The notes beneath the pieces were generated by a model that saw only the letters and a program-made list of their open reading frames with translations, was not told where the DNA came from and searched no databases. A DNA stretch of 64,000 bases from an uncultured Lachnospiraceae bacterium (GTDB lineage: Bacteria; Bacillota; Clostridia; Lachnospirales; Lachnospiraceae), in NCBI GenBank assembly GCA_910587305.1, contig CAJUKV010000013.1, positions 20,092 through 84,091 of the forward strand, in the 5' to 3' direction. A program made the position numbers and the translations under genes. Below are positions 51,295-60,563 of the stretch, piece by piece (position 1 is the stretch's first letter; every line of letters starts with the position of its first letter).

Positions 51295-52140
51295 TTAAAA
51301 CTTTCCCCCTCCTCCTCCATGGGTCGTACCCGAAGAGGACGTGTGCGTCGTAGAACCGCCGGAACTGCCTGAGCTGTCCGAACTGTCTTTTTCCGGCTTT
51401 TTCCTGCGGTCAATATTCCGGTAAAGATACAAATCATTCTTTTTCGTCAGCTGCATGCTGTCCCATTTCATATAGGTATCCGCCACGGGCCGGCTATGCA
51501 CTGTTTTCAGCTGCCCTCTCATGATCCCTGTGGCAGTCAGCGCAATGATAAACGCTATCGCAAAGGATATTGCAAAGCTTCCCACAAGAAATCCGGCCAT
51601 ATCTCCCGGAAGATTCCCCACATCATAGGGCTCCCCGGTCTTTGCCTGTGTTATGAAATCATCACACAGATTTGCGAAGCTTGTAAACGCCCCCGCATAG
51701 TCCCCTTCGCTTAAATCAGCTACAAATGTTTCGGAAATATACTCCCGCCCCGCGTCCGTAATCGCTGTTATCCCATAGCCCGTTGTGGATATGTACCATT
51801 CCCTTTCCTCCATACTGACCAGAAGAAGGATACCGTCACGCCCGTCTCCAAAACCGTAACCATTATAATCATAAAAATCATCTGCGTATACCTCCGCAGA
51901 TTCCCCTTCCATGGAATCAACCGTAACCACCACAATATCAACCTGCTGCCGTCTGCTGATCTCATCCAGCAGGTCTTTTAAGTCTGCTTCCTCGCCGTCC
52001 GAAAGCAAATCCGCCATATCCACAATCCTAAGCAGCTCCTCTGTGGCAGATGCGGGCAGCGCTGAAATGATAAAAACCGAAAGTACCCCTAACAACAGCG
52101 TTAACAATTTGCCAGCCGCTTTTTTATTGAATATTCTCAT
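51295..52140 (-). CDS. TPM-domain membrane protein
   Basis: A 281-residue exported protein. A signal peptide (KLLTLLLGVLSVFIISALPA) is followed by a TPM domain (about 35-170: VDMADLLSDGEEADLKDLLD, GRDGILLLVSMEEREWYIST). A membrane helix comes next (FAISFAIAFIIALTATGIM), then a basic Ser/Gly-rich tail ending GGGGGKF. TPM domains occur in acid phosphatases and in membrane-protein repair or assembly factors. It lies 12 bases behind the zinc-ribbon gene. Start at 52140 or 52143 behind GGGGGACGG. Confidence 0.85.
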   Translation of the reverse strand: MRIFNKKAAGKLLTLLLGVLSVFIISALPASATEELLRIVDMADLLSDGEEADLKDLLDEISRRQQVDIVVVTVDSMEGESAEVYADDFYDYNGYGFGDGRDGILLLVSMEEREWYISTTGYGITAITDAGREYISETFVADLSEGDYAGAFTSFANLCDDFITQAKTGEPYDVGNLPGDMAGFLVGSFAISFAIAFIIALTATGIMRGQLKTVHSRPVADTYMKWDSMQLTKKNDLYLYRNIDRRKKPEKDSSDSSGSSGGSTTHTSSSGTTHGGGGGKF

Positions 52141-52151
52141 CATCCGTCCCC

Positions 52152-53240
52152 CTACAGTAAACAGAACATGCAAATGATGGCAAAAAGTACCGTGCCTATG
52201 CTCCCTGTCAAACCAAACAACCATTTTCTATACGCTGCTTTATCTAACGGCAGATCCCCCACCATTTTACCTGTCTGCCCATTCATGGCAAAAAGATAAT
52301 TCCGTCCGTTCCATGTGGTATTCAAAAGCCATACCGGAAAAAGAGCATATGTTACTTTACCATCCTCAAGCCGAATGCTTCCTCCCTCTTTTATAACTGT
52401 CGTATAGCCATCCACAGTCTCATAAAAGGCATTCTCCGCGCTTTTCCTGATCCGCTCATTGGCACGCTCCTCACTTTGCCGGGCGTCCACATCATATTTA
52501 TCCGCCAGGTACCCTGCCAGATACGCTGTCTGAAAATCCACCGCATCCGAAAAGTCAAAAGGCTCAATGGATTCCATCAGCTCGTCCGGCATTTTCGTAG
52601 AACCATCTACGGGAACTTTTTCGAACTTAACCTTTCCGCCACGGCTTACCGTATAAAACCTTGTCTCGGTGTAATCATATTCATTGTCGCTCCATGTGCG
52701 GATTTTGGTCGCCTTATAGCGCATGTTTACATCGGCGCTGGTATCAAACAGCCAGAACGGAACATATACCCCTTTCACTTCATCAATGTGATTTTCCTCT
52801 TTAAACACTTTGGGAAGCAGGCGCTTTCCTTCATAATGTTTCTTGAGCGCCTCCTTCGCCGCTTTTTTATCCACTTTAAACGGAATCACAAAATCCGGTC
52901 TGAGCATACCTGAAAACTGCCCCATCATAACCACCGGGTTTCCGCAAAATGGGCAGGAAGTGGCTGCCGTATTCTCATCACATGCGATCTCGCCCCCGCA
53001 GGAATTACAGACATAAGCATTTAATCCGCTAATCTCATCTGCCTGCCACTCATCTTTCGTATCCACCTGCCAACTCATATCATCCGCCTGGTCGCTTCGC
53101 AGCTCGCTGTCATAGCCTGCCAGCGCTTCCACCGCAAATTCCGTATCACAGTAAGGACACTTCATTATTTGTAATGCGCTATTAAAGGCAATAGCGCCAC
53201 CGCAGCATGGGCATTTGTATTCTTGTATTGCCCCCATCAT
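52152..53240 (-). CDS. Double zinc-ribbon membrane protein paired with the TPM protein
   Basis: A 362-residue protein. Two zinc ribbons stand at the N terminus: CPCCGGAI...CPYCDTEF (about 10-35) and CNSCGGEI...CPFCGNPV (about 78-105). A conserved middle domain follows (FVIPFKVDKKAAKEALKKHY, VKGVYVPFWLFDTSADVNMR), and a C-terminal membrane helix ends the chain (LFGLTGSIGTVLFAIICMFC). Homologues in Firmicutes recur beside TPM-domain genes, which suggests a joint role at the membrane, not defined. AGGAGGAGT precedes the ATG at 53240. Confidence 0.85.
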   Translation of the reverse strand: MMGAIQEYKCPCCGGAIAFNSALQIMKCPYCDTEFAVEALAGYDSELRSDQADDMSWQVDTKDEWQADEISGLNAYVCNSCGGEIACDENTAATSCPFCGNPVVMMGQFSGMLRPDFVIPFKVDKKAAKEALKKHYEGKRLLPKVFKEENHIDEVKGVYVPFWLFDTSADVNMRYKATKIRTWSDNEYDYTETRFYTVSRGGKVKFEKVPVDGSTKMPDELMESIEPFDFSDAVDFQTAYLAGYLADKYDVDARQSEERANERIRKSAENAFYETVDGYTTVIKEGGSIRLEDGKVTYALFPVWLLNTTWNGRNYLFAMNGQTGKMVGDLPLDKAAYRKWLFGLTGSIGTVLFAIICMFCLL

Positions 53241-53323
53241 ACTCCTCCTATTATCTCTAAGGTGATATCATGATTCCTGATTGTATCCTGACAGCATTGC
53301 ACTGCCGGAATATAGACATAGCA

Positions 53324-53512
53324 ATAACAGCTCAGCCCGGGACTTTGCATTTACTGCAAAGCCCGTGAAAATGCATAGATTGGTCAAAATGAATCCGGCC
53401 CTTCACCGAAAGGTATTGAATCGTCTAACCGACGTTCCTTTAGAATGGACCAAAACGGGGGATACTTTAAGGCCGGATTCGGAAACAGTATGACCAAAAG
53501 CTGAACTGCTGC
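53324..53512. mobile_element. Q-family MITE-like element (copy Q2)
   Basis: 189 bases, left end ATAACAGCTCAGCCCGG, right end CCAAAAGCTGAACTGCTGC, with AATCCGGCC...AAGGCCGGATT inside. It is flanked by ACATAGCA (53316-53323) and ACATAGTG (53513-53520), 6 of 8 identical, which fits an 8-bp target duplication. The remaining parts of the 53241-53663 gap show no gene. Confidence 0.65.
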
Positions 53513-53663
53513 ACATAGTGTAGCGCATTCATTCATAAAAATGGATGTTGTGGCATGAAATGACCTGTAATTGCGCCCAATCGACTATTATCGCCAAATA
53601 ACGCCTGCGACACGCACCGGCAATATCCGGGGTATAAACATCCATAATATATAACAATAATAT

Positions 53664-54932
53664 TTATATGGAGATACTCAAAATAAACTTCCCGTCCTGC
53701 ACGGAAAAAGAACATATGCCGCCATACCGTTCCACAACAGCGCAAATGCTCCGCACGCCAAATCCATGCCCGGATCTGTTTGTGACGGGAATTCCCTTGT
53801 CAAAAGTAATATCCTCTCCACAGGAGTTGCTTATCTCCAGAAAAAGCTTTCCTTTTTTTTCATATACAAAGACCTCTATTACACCCTCCCTGCCCTTTTC
53901 TCTTTGTTTTCCGGAGGCAAGCAATGCATTTTCCAACGCATTGGACAAAAGCACGCACAGATCTATTTCAGGCACGGAAATAACCTGGGGGATTTGAGCC
54001 CTTATCCGCATCGGGACGCCGCTGTCCTCTGCCCGTCTTGCAAATGCGGAAAAAATCAGGTTTGCCGCTTCATTTTCGCAATATACCCTCACCGTATTTG
54101 CCTCGGTTTCGGTATAAATCTTCCGTATGTATCCCTTCGCCTGCTTTAGCTGACCGTTTTCAATACAGGAAGAAAGGTACTGCATATGATGGCGCATATC
54201 ATGACGGTAAATGCCGGTTTTTTCCTGGGATTCCCTCAGTGCGGCAATTTCGCGGACAGCCTGCTCAATTTGCAGATTCAGGATTGCCTGGTTCTGTTCT
54301 AACTTACTGCGGGTTTGCTGCTCCTTTGAAATATAAGTTACAAAAATTAAATATGCCACGCTGCACACAAAGGACATAAATTCTGCAACAGCCAGAACGC
54401 CTTGCAAAAGCAGATCCGTATAGACCTGCGTTAAATAATCAAAGCCGTAATATAATGCCGGTATCAGTCCAAACAGGCATTGTATCGAAATTGGAAAATG
54501 TGACATAGCGCGTACCGCCGGCGCGACAAGCCATATTAAAAGCGCTATAATTGGAAGTGTCATAGCCAGTTCAACAACATCCTGCATTTGCGGAGTGCCT
54601 GAAAATATAAATACAATCAGCAATGCCAGCCATCGCCGGATCTGGCAGCAAAGGTAGGCGCTTAAAACTGAAATTGTCGGCCAGACGCATTTTCGATTCA
54701 AAATGCAGAGTATCACCGTCAAAGGAATATGCGTAATCAACGGATAAAGCTTTTTCACAATATCTAAATCGGTAACGGAATAAATAATGCCCTGAAAAAG
54801 TAAAATTCCAACAACACCGCCCGCCATGGCAAAAATCTTTTTCTTTGTCCAGAAAATATCACAGAATGCCGCCGATAAGACCATCCCCAAAACGCCCACC
54901 GAAAAGACATTAAGTAATCTGATACTCATCAT
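53664..54932 (-). CDS. GHKL sensor histidine kinase (AgrC-like, peptide or unknown signal)
   Basis: A 422-residue protein. About six membrane helices fill residues 1-190. A coiled-coil linker leads to the phosphoacceptor motif TGIYRHDMRHHMQYLSSCI. A GHKL ATPase follows (VPEIDLCVLLSNALENALLA, then NRSGHGFGVRSICAVVERYG). This is the class that partners LytTR regulators in AgrC/AgrA, ComD/ComE and VirS/VirR. Its start overlaps the regulator's stop by four bases. The signal is unknown; no peptide gene was found nearby. Confidence 0.88.
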   Translation of the reverse strand: MMSIRLLNVFSVGVLGMVLSAAFCDIFWTKKKIFAMAGGVVGILLFQGIIYSVTDLDIVKKLYPLITHIPLTVILCILNRKCVWPTISVLSAYLCCQIRRWLALLIVFIFSGTPQMQDVVELAMTLPIIALLIWLVAPAVRAMSHFPISIQCLFGLIPALYYGFDYLTQVYTDLLLQGVLAVAEFMSFVCSVAYLIFVTYISKEQQTRSKLEQNQAILNLQIEQAVREIAALRESQEKTGIYRHDMRHHMQYLSSCIENGQLKQAKGYIRKIYTETEANTVRVYCENEAANLIFSAFARRAEDSGVPMRIRAQIPQVISVPEIDLCVLLSNALENALLASGKQREKGREGVIEVFVYEKKGKLFLEISNSCGEDITFDKGIPVTNRSGHGFGVRSICAVVERYGGICSFSVQDGKFILSISI

Positions 54933-55666
54933 GGCAGAAATACCTGTTTTCTGTCAAAAGCATATTCAAGAAATAAATTTTTAATCTCGGAAAACTTTCC
55001 ATGTGGAATAGGGATTTCTGCCAGATTGTCCATGGTAATTGTCTTGCCGGAAATTTTTTGGATATATTCCATATTTATCAGAAATGAGCGGTGGGGACGT
55101 ATGAAATTTTCATGCTGCGACAGCTGTCCATGTAGTTCGTCCATACTTCCGGTTCCTTCCAAAACCTTGCCGTCCTCCATATGAAACATTAAAGTCCGGC
55201 CAAGCACTTCGCAATATTCCAGCCTGTTTAGCGCAATCCGTGTGATCCCGCTTTTGCATCGCAGAATCAGGCTATCCTGCCGTTCTTTTCGGCATTCGGA
55301 TATTGCGGAATCCATCAGCCTGAAAAAGTTCTCTTTACATATCGGTTTCATCTGATAAAAATGTGCATCTACCGTATAGGACTGCACCGCAAACTCAGGA
55401 GACGACGTTAAAAAAATAATTTTAACAACATTGTCATACTCCCGGATTTCTTTCGCAATATTGATTCCATTTTCATTTGGCAGGATAACGTCCAAAAATA
55501 ATATGTCGTAGCGCACGCCTTTCTCTATTTCAGCCAGTAATTCCAAAGAACTATAAAAAGCAGCATATGCAAACTCCTGATTGTTTTCTGCGCAATACCG
55601 ATCGAGCAGAACTTTAAGCTCGCACAATACCGATACGTCATCATCACAAAATGCAACCCTTATCAT
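54929..55666 (-). CDS. LytTR-family response regulator
   Basis: A 245-residue regulator. The receiver domain has acidic DDD at 8-10 and the phosphorylatable Asp59 in DILFLDVILPNENG. The C-terminal LytTR DNA-binding domain shows LEYCEVLGRTLMFHMEDGKV and FIRPHRSFLINMEYIQKISG. It is co-transcribed and overlaps with the GHKL kinase. The likely targets are its own promoter and the surface-protein gene that diverges from it at 55964. Confidence 0.9.
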   Translation of the reverse strand: MIRVAFCDDDVSVLCELKVLLDRYCAENNQEFAYAAFYSSLELLAEIEKGVRYDILFLDVILPNENGINIAKEIREYDNVVKIIFLTSSPEFAVQSYTVDAHFYQMKPICKENFFRLMDSAISECRKERQDSLILRCKSGITRIALNRLEYCEVLGRTLMFHMEDGKVLEGTGSMDELHGQLSQHENFIRPHRSFLINMEYIQKISGKTITMDNLAEIPIPHGKFSEIKNLFLEYAFDRKQVFLP

Positions 55667-55744
55667 AGAACATTCTTATCCTTTCTCCCCACGCGGAACG
55701 CTGATGCTATATGTGTGCACATTATCGAACCGCAATTAACATCC

Positions 55745-55812
55745 TATATTTATTATAGAATACTATGTCAATACTTATTATGGAATGTAATGTAAAAGCT
55801 GTCAATGCTTGA
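55745..55812 (-). promoter_or_regulatory. Tandem promoter/operator region of the LytTR system
   Basis: Minus strand: two TTGACA boxes, each followed after 17 bases by a -10-like hexamer (CATAAT and TATAGG). Two near-identical 16-mers, ATACTTATTATGGAAT and ATATTTATTATAGAAT, lie about 24 bases apart, the spacing expected for direct LytTR sites. A related CTTATTATAGAAA lies at 62073-62085, upstream of the second LytTR regulator. Confidence 0.5.
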
Positions 55813-55963
55813 CACGGCATCCTTTTCTTACTAAAATGATTCCATAAAATGAATATAACAAATATTTACTTCAAAAACCATTTGAAGTGTGAAATGTATC
55901 CAAAACAGCGCGAACGGTAAATAAGATTTGTGCCGCCGACCTGGCAGCGGAATGGAGATTACT

Positions 55964-58408
55964 ATGAAGATACGACAAAGATTTGCGGCAGCGCTTGCAG
56001 CAATATTTATACTTTCCGGCAGCTTTCCGGTGTTTGCAGCACAGCCGGATAAGATAGCAAAAACCGCGCAGGCGACGCCGGAGACTGCCGAAATACAAAG
56101 TGAAGGGAACACAGAAGCGGAAATTTCCGGAATATCTGACGAAGGGAGCTCGGAAACGGAAATTTCTACCCCCTATGATGAAGAGATAGAGGAAACAGAA
56201 CTCTCAGGGGCAGGCGGGGAGGGGATAAGGGAACCGGAAGTCTCAGGGCCGGGCGAAGAGATAGTGGGATCCGAACCCTCGGAAACAACCAACGAAAAAG
56301 GAACGGACGACCTGTCGTCACCTGAAATAACGGATCTGCCGGACGGGGAAACATCTCCTGCCACAGAAGATGATATACTCAATATACCGCAGCCGGAAGC
56401 GCCCGGTGCATGTGGGGAAGAACCGGATCAGATACCACTCACCGAACCGGTATCCGATATAACGGAATCTGCGCCTTTAGAAGCTTCCGTTAAAGAAGCT
56501 GCAGATGAGCAAGGAGATGAAACCGACTTCCCGATTCCTGAAAAAGCGCCCCCATTCCATGCCCATATAGAGTATTGGATGAATTATACTGTGGTAGGCA
56601 CTTTTACGGACTTTACGCCTGATGTCACAATGGTTCGTACAATGGCTTCACCGGATGGGGAAAACTGGCTAACCGTAATGGGCGAGTGGAACCTGTTTAA
56701 TCTAAACAGCCAGGACGAAAACAAGTTAAACACATTGCAAAATCAGCCCTGTCTTTTTAGCTCCTCCGAACCGCTGAAAAGTTTTATCGAAGGAAAAATA
56801 GACCGCTTTTATGTAAAATTGCGGATTACCAGAAAAAGTGGGCTTTCCTATGATACTCAGGTTGCGGTTATTGAGCGCGGCGGCGTACAGCCGGTTCCTG
56901 AAGGGACAGAAAGCATGGCGATATTTTCTTCCTCTATCGCGGCCTTTGAAGCGGATCCCGACATACCTAACCGTTATCGCAGGTATGGCAGATACCAGTT
57001 CACCATACCTGAAAATGCCACAGAGGAAGATATATCCGCCCTGTTGCCGGATACGCTTCCTGTGGAAGTCCACTTCTACGGGGAATCCAATTATGTGGCA
57101 ATAGGTGTAATCGACTGCCCCGTCACATGGAAGCCTCTGTCTCTCCCCCGCCTCTGCGCCGGTGAGAGCATCACCATTAAAGACGCCGCAGAAGAGATTC
57201 TGGTTCCTGCCGACACCTTAGTTTCCACACCCCTTGGCACCTTTCGCCTGGAGGAACCCCTGGATCTGAATACCGCTCCCTCCACAGACGAAGTCAGGCT
57301 TATCCTGAATGTACGTTCCCAGTCTGAGAATCCCTCCGGCGTATTGGAGGTGGGAAGAGAAGGATTGGAAGTGGCATTTTACCATAAACCTACAGGCGCC
57401 ACATCCATACAGGCATATGTACTGTCAGAGGGGGAAACAAAATGGACGGCTCTTCCTGATCCCTCACTTTCAGGAATTTTTAGTAATCCCACCACTGAAA
57501 ACAGCGGTTATATCCTGGTTCTGCCAAATGATCAGGAGCCTTACCGGTCTTATCTGGCATTCACAGGACCCGATGAAGCTTTTCCCCCCTTTTATATTGG
57601 TCTGAAAATAAATGGCGGTATTTATGATGGAAAGCAGCTCATTCTCGCATGGCCGGATAATTATAAACATCTTCCCACTCTGCCGCAATTAGGCGGCGCC
57701 GGAGGAAATGAGGTCAATGCCGGATCGGGCAATAAGGATGACAGTACGGAAAGCGGGCAACGTCCCAATCTGCCCCATATACCCGGTGATAACACAGACA
57801 GCGCGCCTCTGCCCGAGCCCTCTCAAGTACCGGATGACAGTTTAGAAAACGAGGGCCACTCTCAGACACCGGATGACTCATCAGGAGCGTTACAAGCGCC
57901 CAAAGCGCCAAAGCCAGATGACAGCAGCCAAAGTCTCCATAACTCCCCGGCTCCCACACCGGGAGCTGCTTCTGCGCCTCTCGAAAGCCAAAGCGCATCC
58001 TCTCCTGGTAAGCCCGTCCCTGTGCATCAGCCCGAGCTTTTGGAAGATCAAAGCCTTTCCGGGCAGCGCCCGAACCTGCCACAGCCGGCACAGGATGCTG
58101 CCGATACACCCACCGCAGCAAAAACACTGCCGCCCCTGGCAAGCCAGTTTCTTGATCAGGAGGATATTCTAAGGGCCGATATTTCTGCAGGGCAGGAAGC
58201 GGCAGACAAAGAAGAAGAAAAGATGGTTGATGGGAAAACAGCCGACGGACACACCTCAGGAAAGGGTGGGCGTATACCTCTTCTCCCTTTAACGGCAGCG
58301 GTAGCCACAGGCGGCTGCATTGGCGTCGGCGCAGTTGTCAGCAAGGCTACGGGCTATCGCCTGCTCCGCCGGATTGCCGATGTTATCCGGAATGTACTAT
58401 ATAAATAA
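55964..58408 (+). CDS. Large secreted, membrane-anchored surface protein of unknown function
   Basis: An 814-residue protein. It has a signal peptide (FAAALAAIFILSGSFPVFAA), a 170-residue acidic Glu/Ser/Pro-rich region (EISGISDEGSSETEIS-type repeats), then a beta-rich core (about 190-570, no family recognised). A long Pro/Ser/Asp-rich stretch follows, with two GQRPNLP repeats, and a hydrophobic C-terminal segment (PLLPLTAAVATGGCIGVGAV) before a basic tail. That end resembles a membrane anchor; no LPxTG is seen. It lies between two LytTR signalling systems and diverges from the first. GGAGATTACT precedes the ATG at 55964. It might be the regulated output of these systems. Confidence 0.75.
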   Translation: MKIRQRFAAALAAIFILSGSFPVFAAQPDKIAKTAQATPETAEIQSEGNTEAEISGISDEGSSETEISTPYDEEIEETELSGAGGEGIREPEVSGPGEEIVGSEPSETTNEKGTDDLSSPEITDLPDGETSPATEDDILNIPQPEAPGACGEEPDQIPLTEPVSDITESAPLEASVKEAADEQGDETDFPIPEKAPPFHAHIEYWMNYTVVGTFTDFTPDVTMVRTMASPDGENWLTVMGEWNLFNLNSQDENKLNTLQNQPCLFSSSEPLKSFIEGKIDRFYVKLRITRKSGLSYDTQVAVIERGGVQPVPEGTESMAIFSSSIAAFEADPDIPNRYRRYGRYQFTIPENATEEDISALLPDTLPVEVHFYGESNYVAIGVIDCPVTWKPLSLPRLCAGESITIKDAAEEILVPADTLVSTPLGTFRLEEPLDLNTAPSTDEVRLILNVRSQSENPSGVLEVGREGLEVAFYHKPTGATSIQAYVLSEGETKWTALPDPSLSGIFSNPTTENSGYILVLPNDQEPYRSYLAFTGPDEAFPPFYIGLKINGGIYDGKQLILAWPDNYKHLPTLPQLGGAGGNEVNAGSGNKDDSTESGQRPNLPHIPGDNTDSAPLPEPSQVPDDSLENEGHSQTPDDSSGALQAPKAPKPDDSSQSLHNSPAPTPGAASAPLESQSASSPGKPVPVHQPELLEDQSLSGQRPNLPQPAQDAADTPTAAKTLPPLASQFLDQEDILRADISAGQEAADKEEEKMVDGKTADGHTSGKGGRIPLLPLTAAVATGGCIGVGAVVSKATGYRLLRRIADVIRNVLYK

Positions 58409-58490
58409 GCGCTTTGCGCCGCTTTAGCGGCATATTTTCCGTGCACGGGCTTGTGCATCAAACGCCGACACGCTTCGCGAATCGGCTTAT
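58409..58490. repeat. P-family repeat fragment
   Basis: GCGCCGCTTTAGCGGCATAT, CGTGCACGGGC and CGCCGACACGCTTCGCGAAT match parts of 11256-11442 and 62205-62273; the last piece also resembles 5630-5650. Confidence 0.5.
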
Positions 58491-58496
58491 TGCATA

Positions 58497-58541
58497 AAAA
58501 ACGGTTCGGAGATCACTTTCCAGTGTTTCCGAACCGTTTTT
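58497..58541. terminator. Bidirectional terminator between convergent genes
   Basis: AAAAACGGTTCGG pairs with CCGAACCGTTTTT, giving T-runs on both strands. It serves the surface-protein gene (+) and the kinase gene (-). Confidence 0.85.
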
Positions 58542-58542
58542 G

Positions 58543-60468
58543 TCAATGGATCCGTGGAAATTCCATCATGAATTTTGTACCTTCTCCCACAGTGGACCGC
58601 ACCTTAATTGTACCGCCCAGCTCAGTCACAATGCCATGGACAATATAAAGTCCCAGTCCCGTTCCTGTTTCTTTGTTCTTTGCACCCACGTAAAACCGCC
58701 GAAAGACAAGGGGCAGCTCCTCTTTGGGAATGCCGCAGCCGGTATCCTTTACATCCACGCGGATTTTATCATCCTGTGTCCATGCGGATATGGTAATATT
58801 CCCATTAGGAGGCGTCGCCTTAAGCGCGTTGTAGATAAGATTCTCAAAAAGAATATTCAGCTTTTCCGGCTGCGCCATCAAAAAACCATCCTGCTTTGGA
58901 GGCTTCACAACCAGATACACGGACTTTACTTCGGCTTCCCCACAGTGAGTGGCATAAACTTCCGAAAGAATCTCCTTAACAGACACCCGAACTCTCTCTC
59001 CTTCAATCTTATCTAACGCATTCATCGTGGAAAGTCCCTGCAGGCGCCTTGCCATTTCCCACTGCTTGGCCTCAGCCTGATCCAGATAATTTTGCAGTTC
59101 CCTGTCCACTCCCACACCGCTCTTTCGAATTGCCTCAATAAAAGACTGTGTGGCAAATACCGGCGCTTTTAAATCGTGGGCCATATCGGAAAAGAACGCC
59201 TTGCGCTCATTTAAGAGCTGTGTTACCTCCTTTGTCCGCTCCCTGACCTGCTCCTCCAGGTGATTCGTCAACGCGTCATTTTCCTTTAAAATACGTTGAC
59301 TGCGCGATACCATCATAGCGCCAAACAATAGCACCAGTAAAAGACCGCACCACTCAAACTGCCAGAAAAAGCGAATGGGCTCAAAACGGTTGGAGAAAAA
59401 AAGATTCGCCACCAGACCGGCCCCGAACACCGTGCAGCATACCAGCGTATAACGGCTTTCCCAGCTCTTAGCCGTCACACTCCGCGCGGTAAAAGCGGCG
59501 GCAATGCAAAAGGTAACAACATAATAAAAATCCGTCAATCTGCCATGCACAAAAACTGCCCAGGGCAATACCGGAATCAGCAGAGCAAACGTCACTAAAA
59601 GCGCCGGAAGCGCCAGCAGAAACACCCGCGCCCGCCTCCACCCTTTCTCGCTTACGGCCCCGGACGCCAGAACCGTTAGCCGTATGACGCAAAAGCACAG
59701 GCAATACATAGAAAGACTCTGTATCAAAAACCAGTACCGCACAATAGGAATGGGGAAAAATTTCGAAAAAAACAGCACAAAATAGCGCGCCATATACACG
59801 GCATAGCTGCAGCACAAAAACCCAAAAAAGCGGGCAAGTCTCCCTCCCGTACGCCACAGAAAAAGCGTAAATACCGCCAGTGCCAGCGGAATCAGAACCG
59901 CAAACGCATAAGCAAATCCCTGGATACTGCTTACCTGAAAAAGCGTCTCAGCCGTGCCAAGGGCAGGGGGAAAATACATTCCACTGTAATATCCCACCTT
60001 AGAGAAAGTCTCCACAGACAAAATATGCTCGCCCGCTGTCAGCAAAAATGTGATCCGCCCGCTGCCCATTCCCTGCGCAAGCGTTTTTCCATCCAACAGA
60101 ACCGTATACTCGCAATACAGCTGTGGAAAATCTATGGCCACAACCCGTTCTTCTCCCTCATAGCACAAGGAAAGCTGATAGCGTGCCTGTCCGTGAGGCG
60201 AAACTTTCAAATCCCTGCGCTGGAGATTCGAAAATTCTCCAATATATGTAGGGCTTTCTGTCACGCGCGCATCTGTCAGCAGCCATCCGTCAATGAGAAA
60301 GACCGGGGTTTTCCGCTCCAAATCCTCATGGGATAGGTGGATCACACCGGATTTTCCATAGGGAGGCGGCGTATAATATTTATTGTCCCTGAAAAAAAGC
60401 AGCATGAAAAAAAACGCTATCATAATGAATACGGCCAATGACTGCCACCAGATCTTGCGCTGTTTCAT
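58543..60468 (-). CDS. Sensor histidine kinase with 7TM-type receptor domain
   Basis: A 641-residue protein. One N-terminal helix precedes an extracellular jelly-roll-like domain (about 35-180), followed by about seven membrane helices (7TMR-DISM-like arrangement). A coiled coil leads to the HisKA box (FFSDMAHDLKAPVFATQSF) and a complete HATPase domain (ILFENLIYNALKATPPNGNI, DTGCGIPKEELPLVFRRFYV and GTGLGLYIVHGI). The regulator at 60564 lies 95 bases upstream on the same strand and is the natural partner. AAGGAGAGGGG lies before the ATG at 60468. The signal is unknown, perhaps a carbohydrate. Confidence 0.88.
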   Translation of the reverse strand: MKQRKIWWQSLAVFIMIAFFFMLLFFRDNKYYTPPPYGKSGVIHLSHEDLERKTPVFLIDGWLLTDARVTESPTYIGEFSNLQRRDLKVSPHGQARYQLSLCYEGEERVVAIDFPQLYCEYTVLLDGKTLAQGMGSGRITFLLTAGEHILSVETFSKVGYYSGMYFPPALGTAETLFQVSSIQGFAYAFAVLIPLALAVFTLFLWRTGGRLARFFGFLCCSYAVYMARYFVLFFSKFFPIPIVRYWFLIQSLSMYCLCFCVIRLTVLASGAVSEKGWRRARVFLLALPALLVTFALLIPVLPWAVFVHGRLTDFYYVVTFCIAAAFTARSVTAKSWESRYTLVCCTVFGAGLVANLFFSNRFEPIRFFWQFEWCGLLLVLLFGAMMVSRSQRILKENDALTNHLEEQVRERTKEVTQLLNERKAFFSDMAHDLKAPVFATQSFIEAIRKSGVGVDRELQNYLDQAEAKQWEMARRLQGLSTMNALDKIEGERVRVSVKEILSEVYATHCGEAEVKSVYLVVKPPKQDGFLMAQPEKLNILFENLIYNALKATPPNGNITISAWTQDDKIRVDVKDTGCGIPKEELPLVFRRFYVGAKNKETGTGLGLYIVHGIVTELGGTIKVRSTVGEGTKFMMEFPRIH

Positions 60469-60563
60469 GAGCACACCCCTCTCCTTAGGTAAAATCATAT
60501 TCAGATACTTACAACCCCTGTAACAATATCATTCCGTGTAATTATTCGGCCCAGGCCGGCTTA

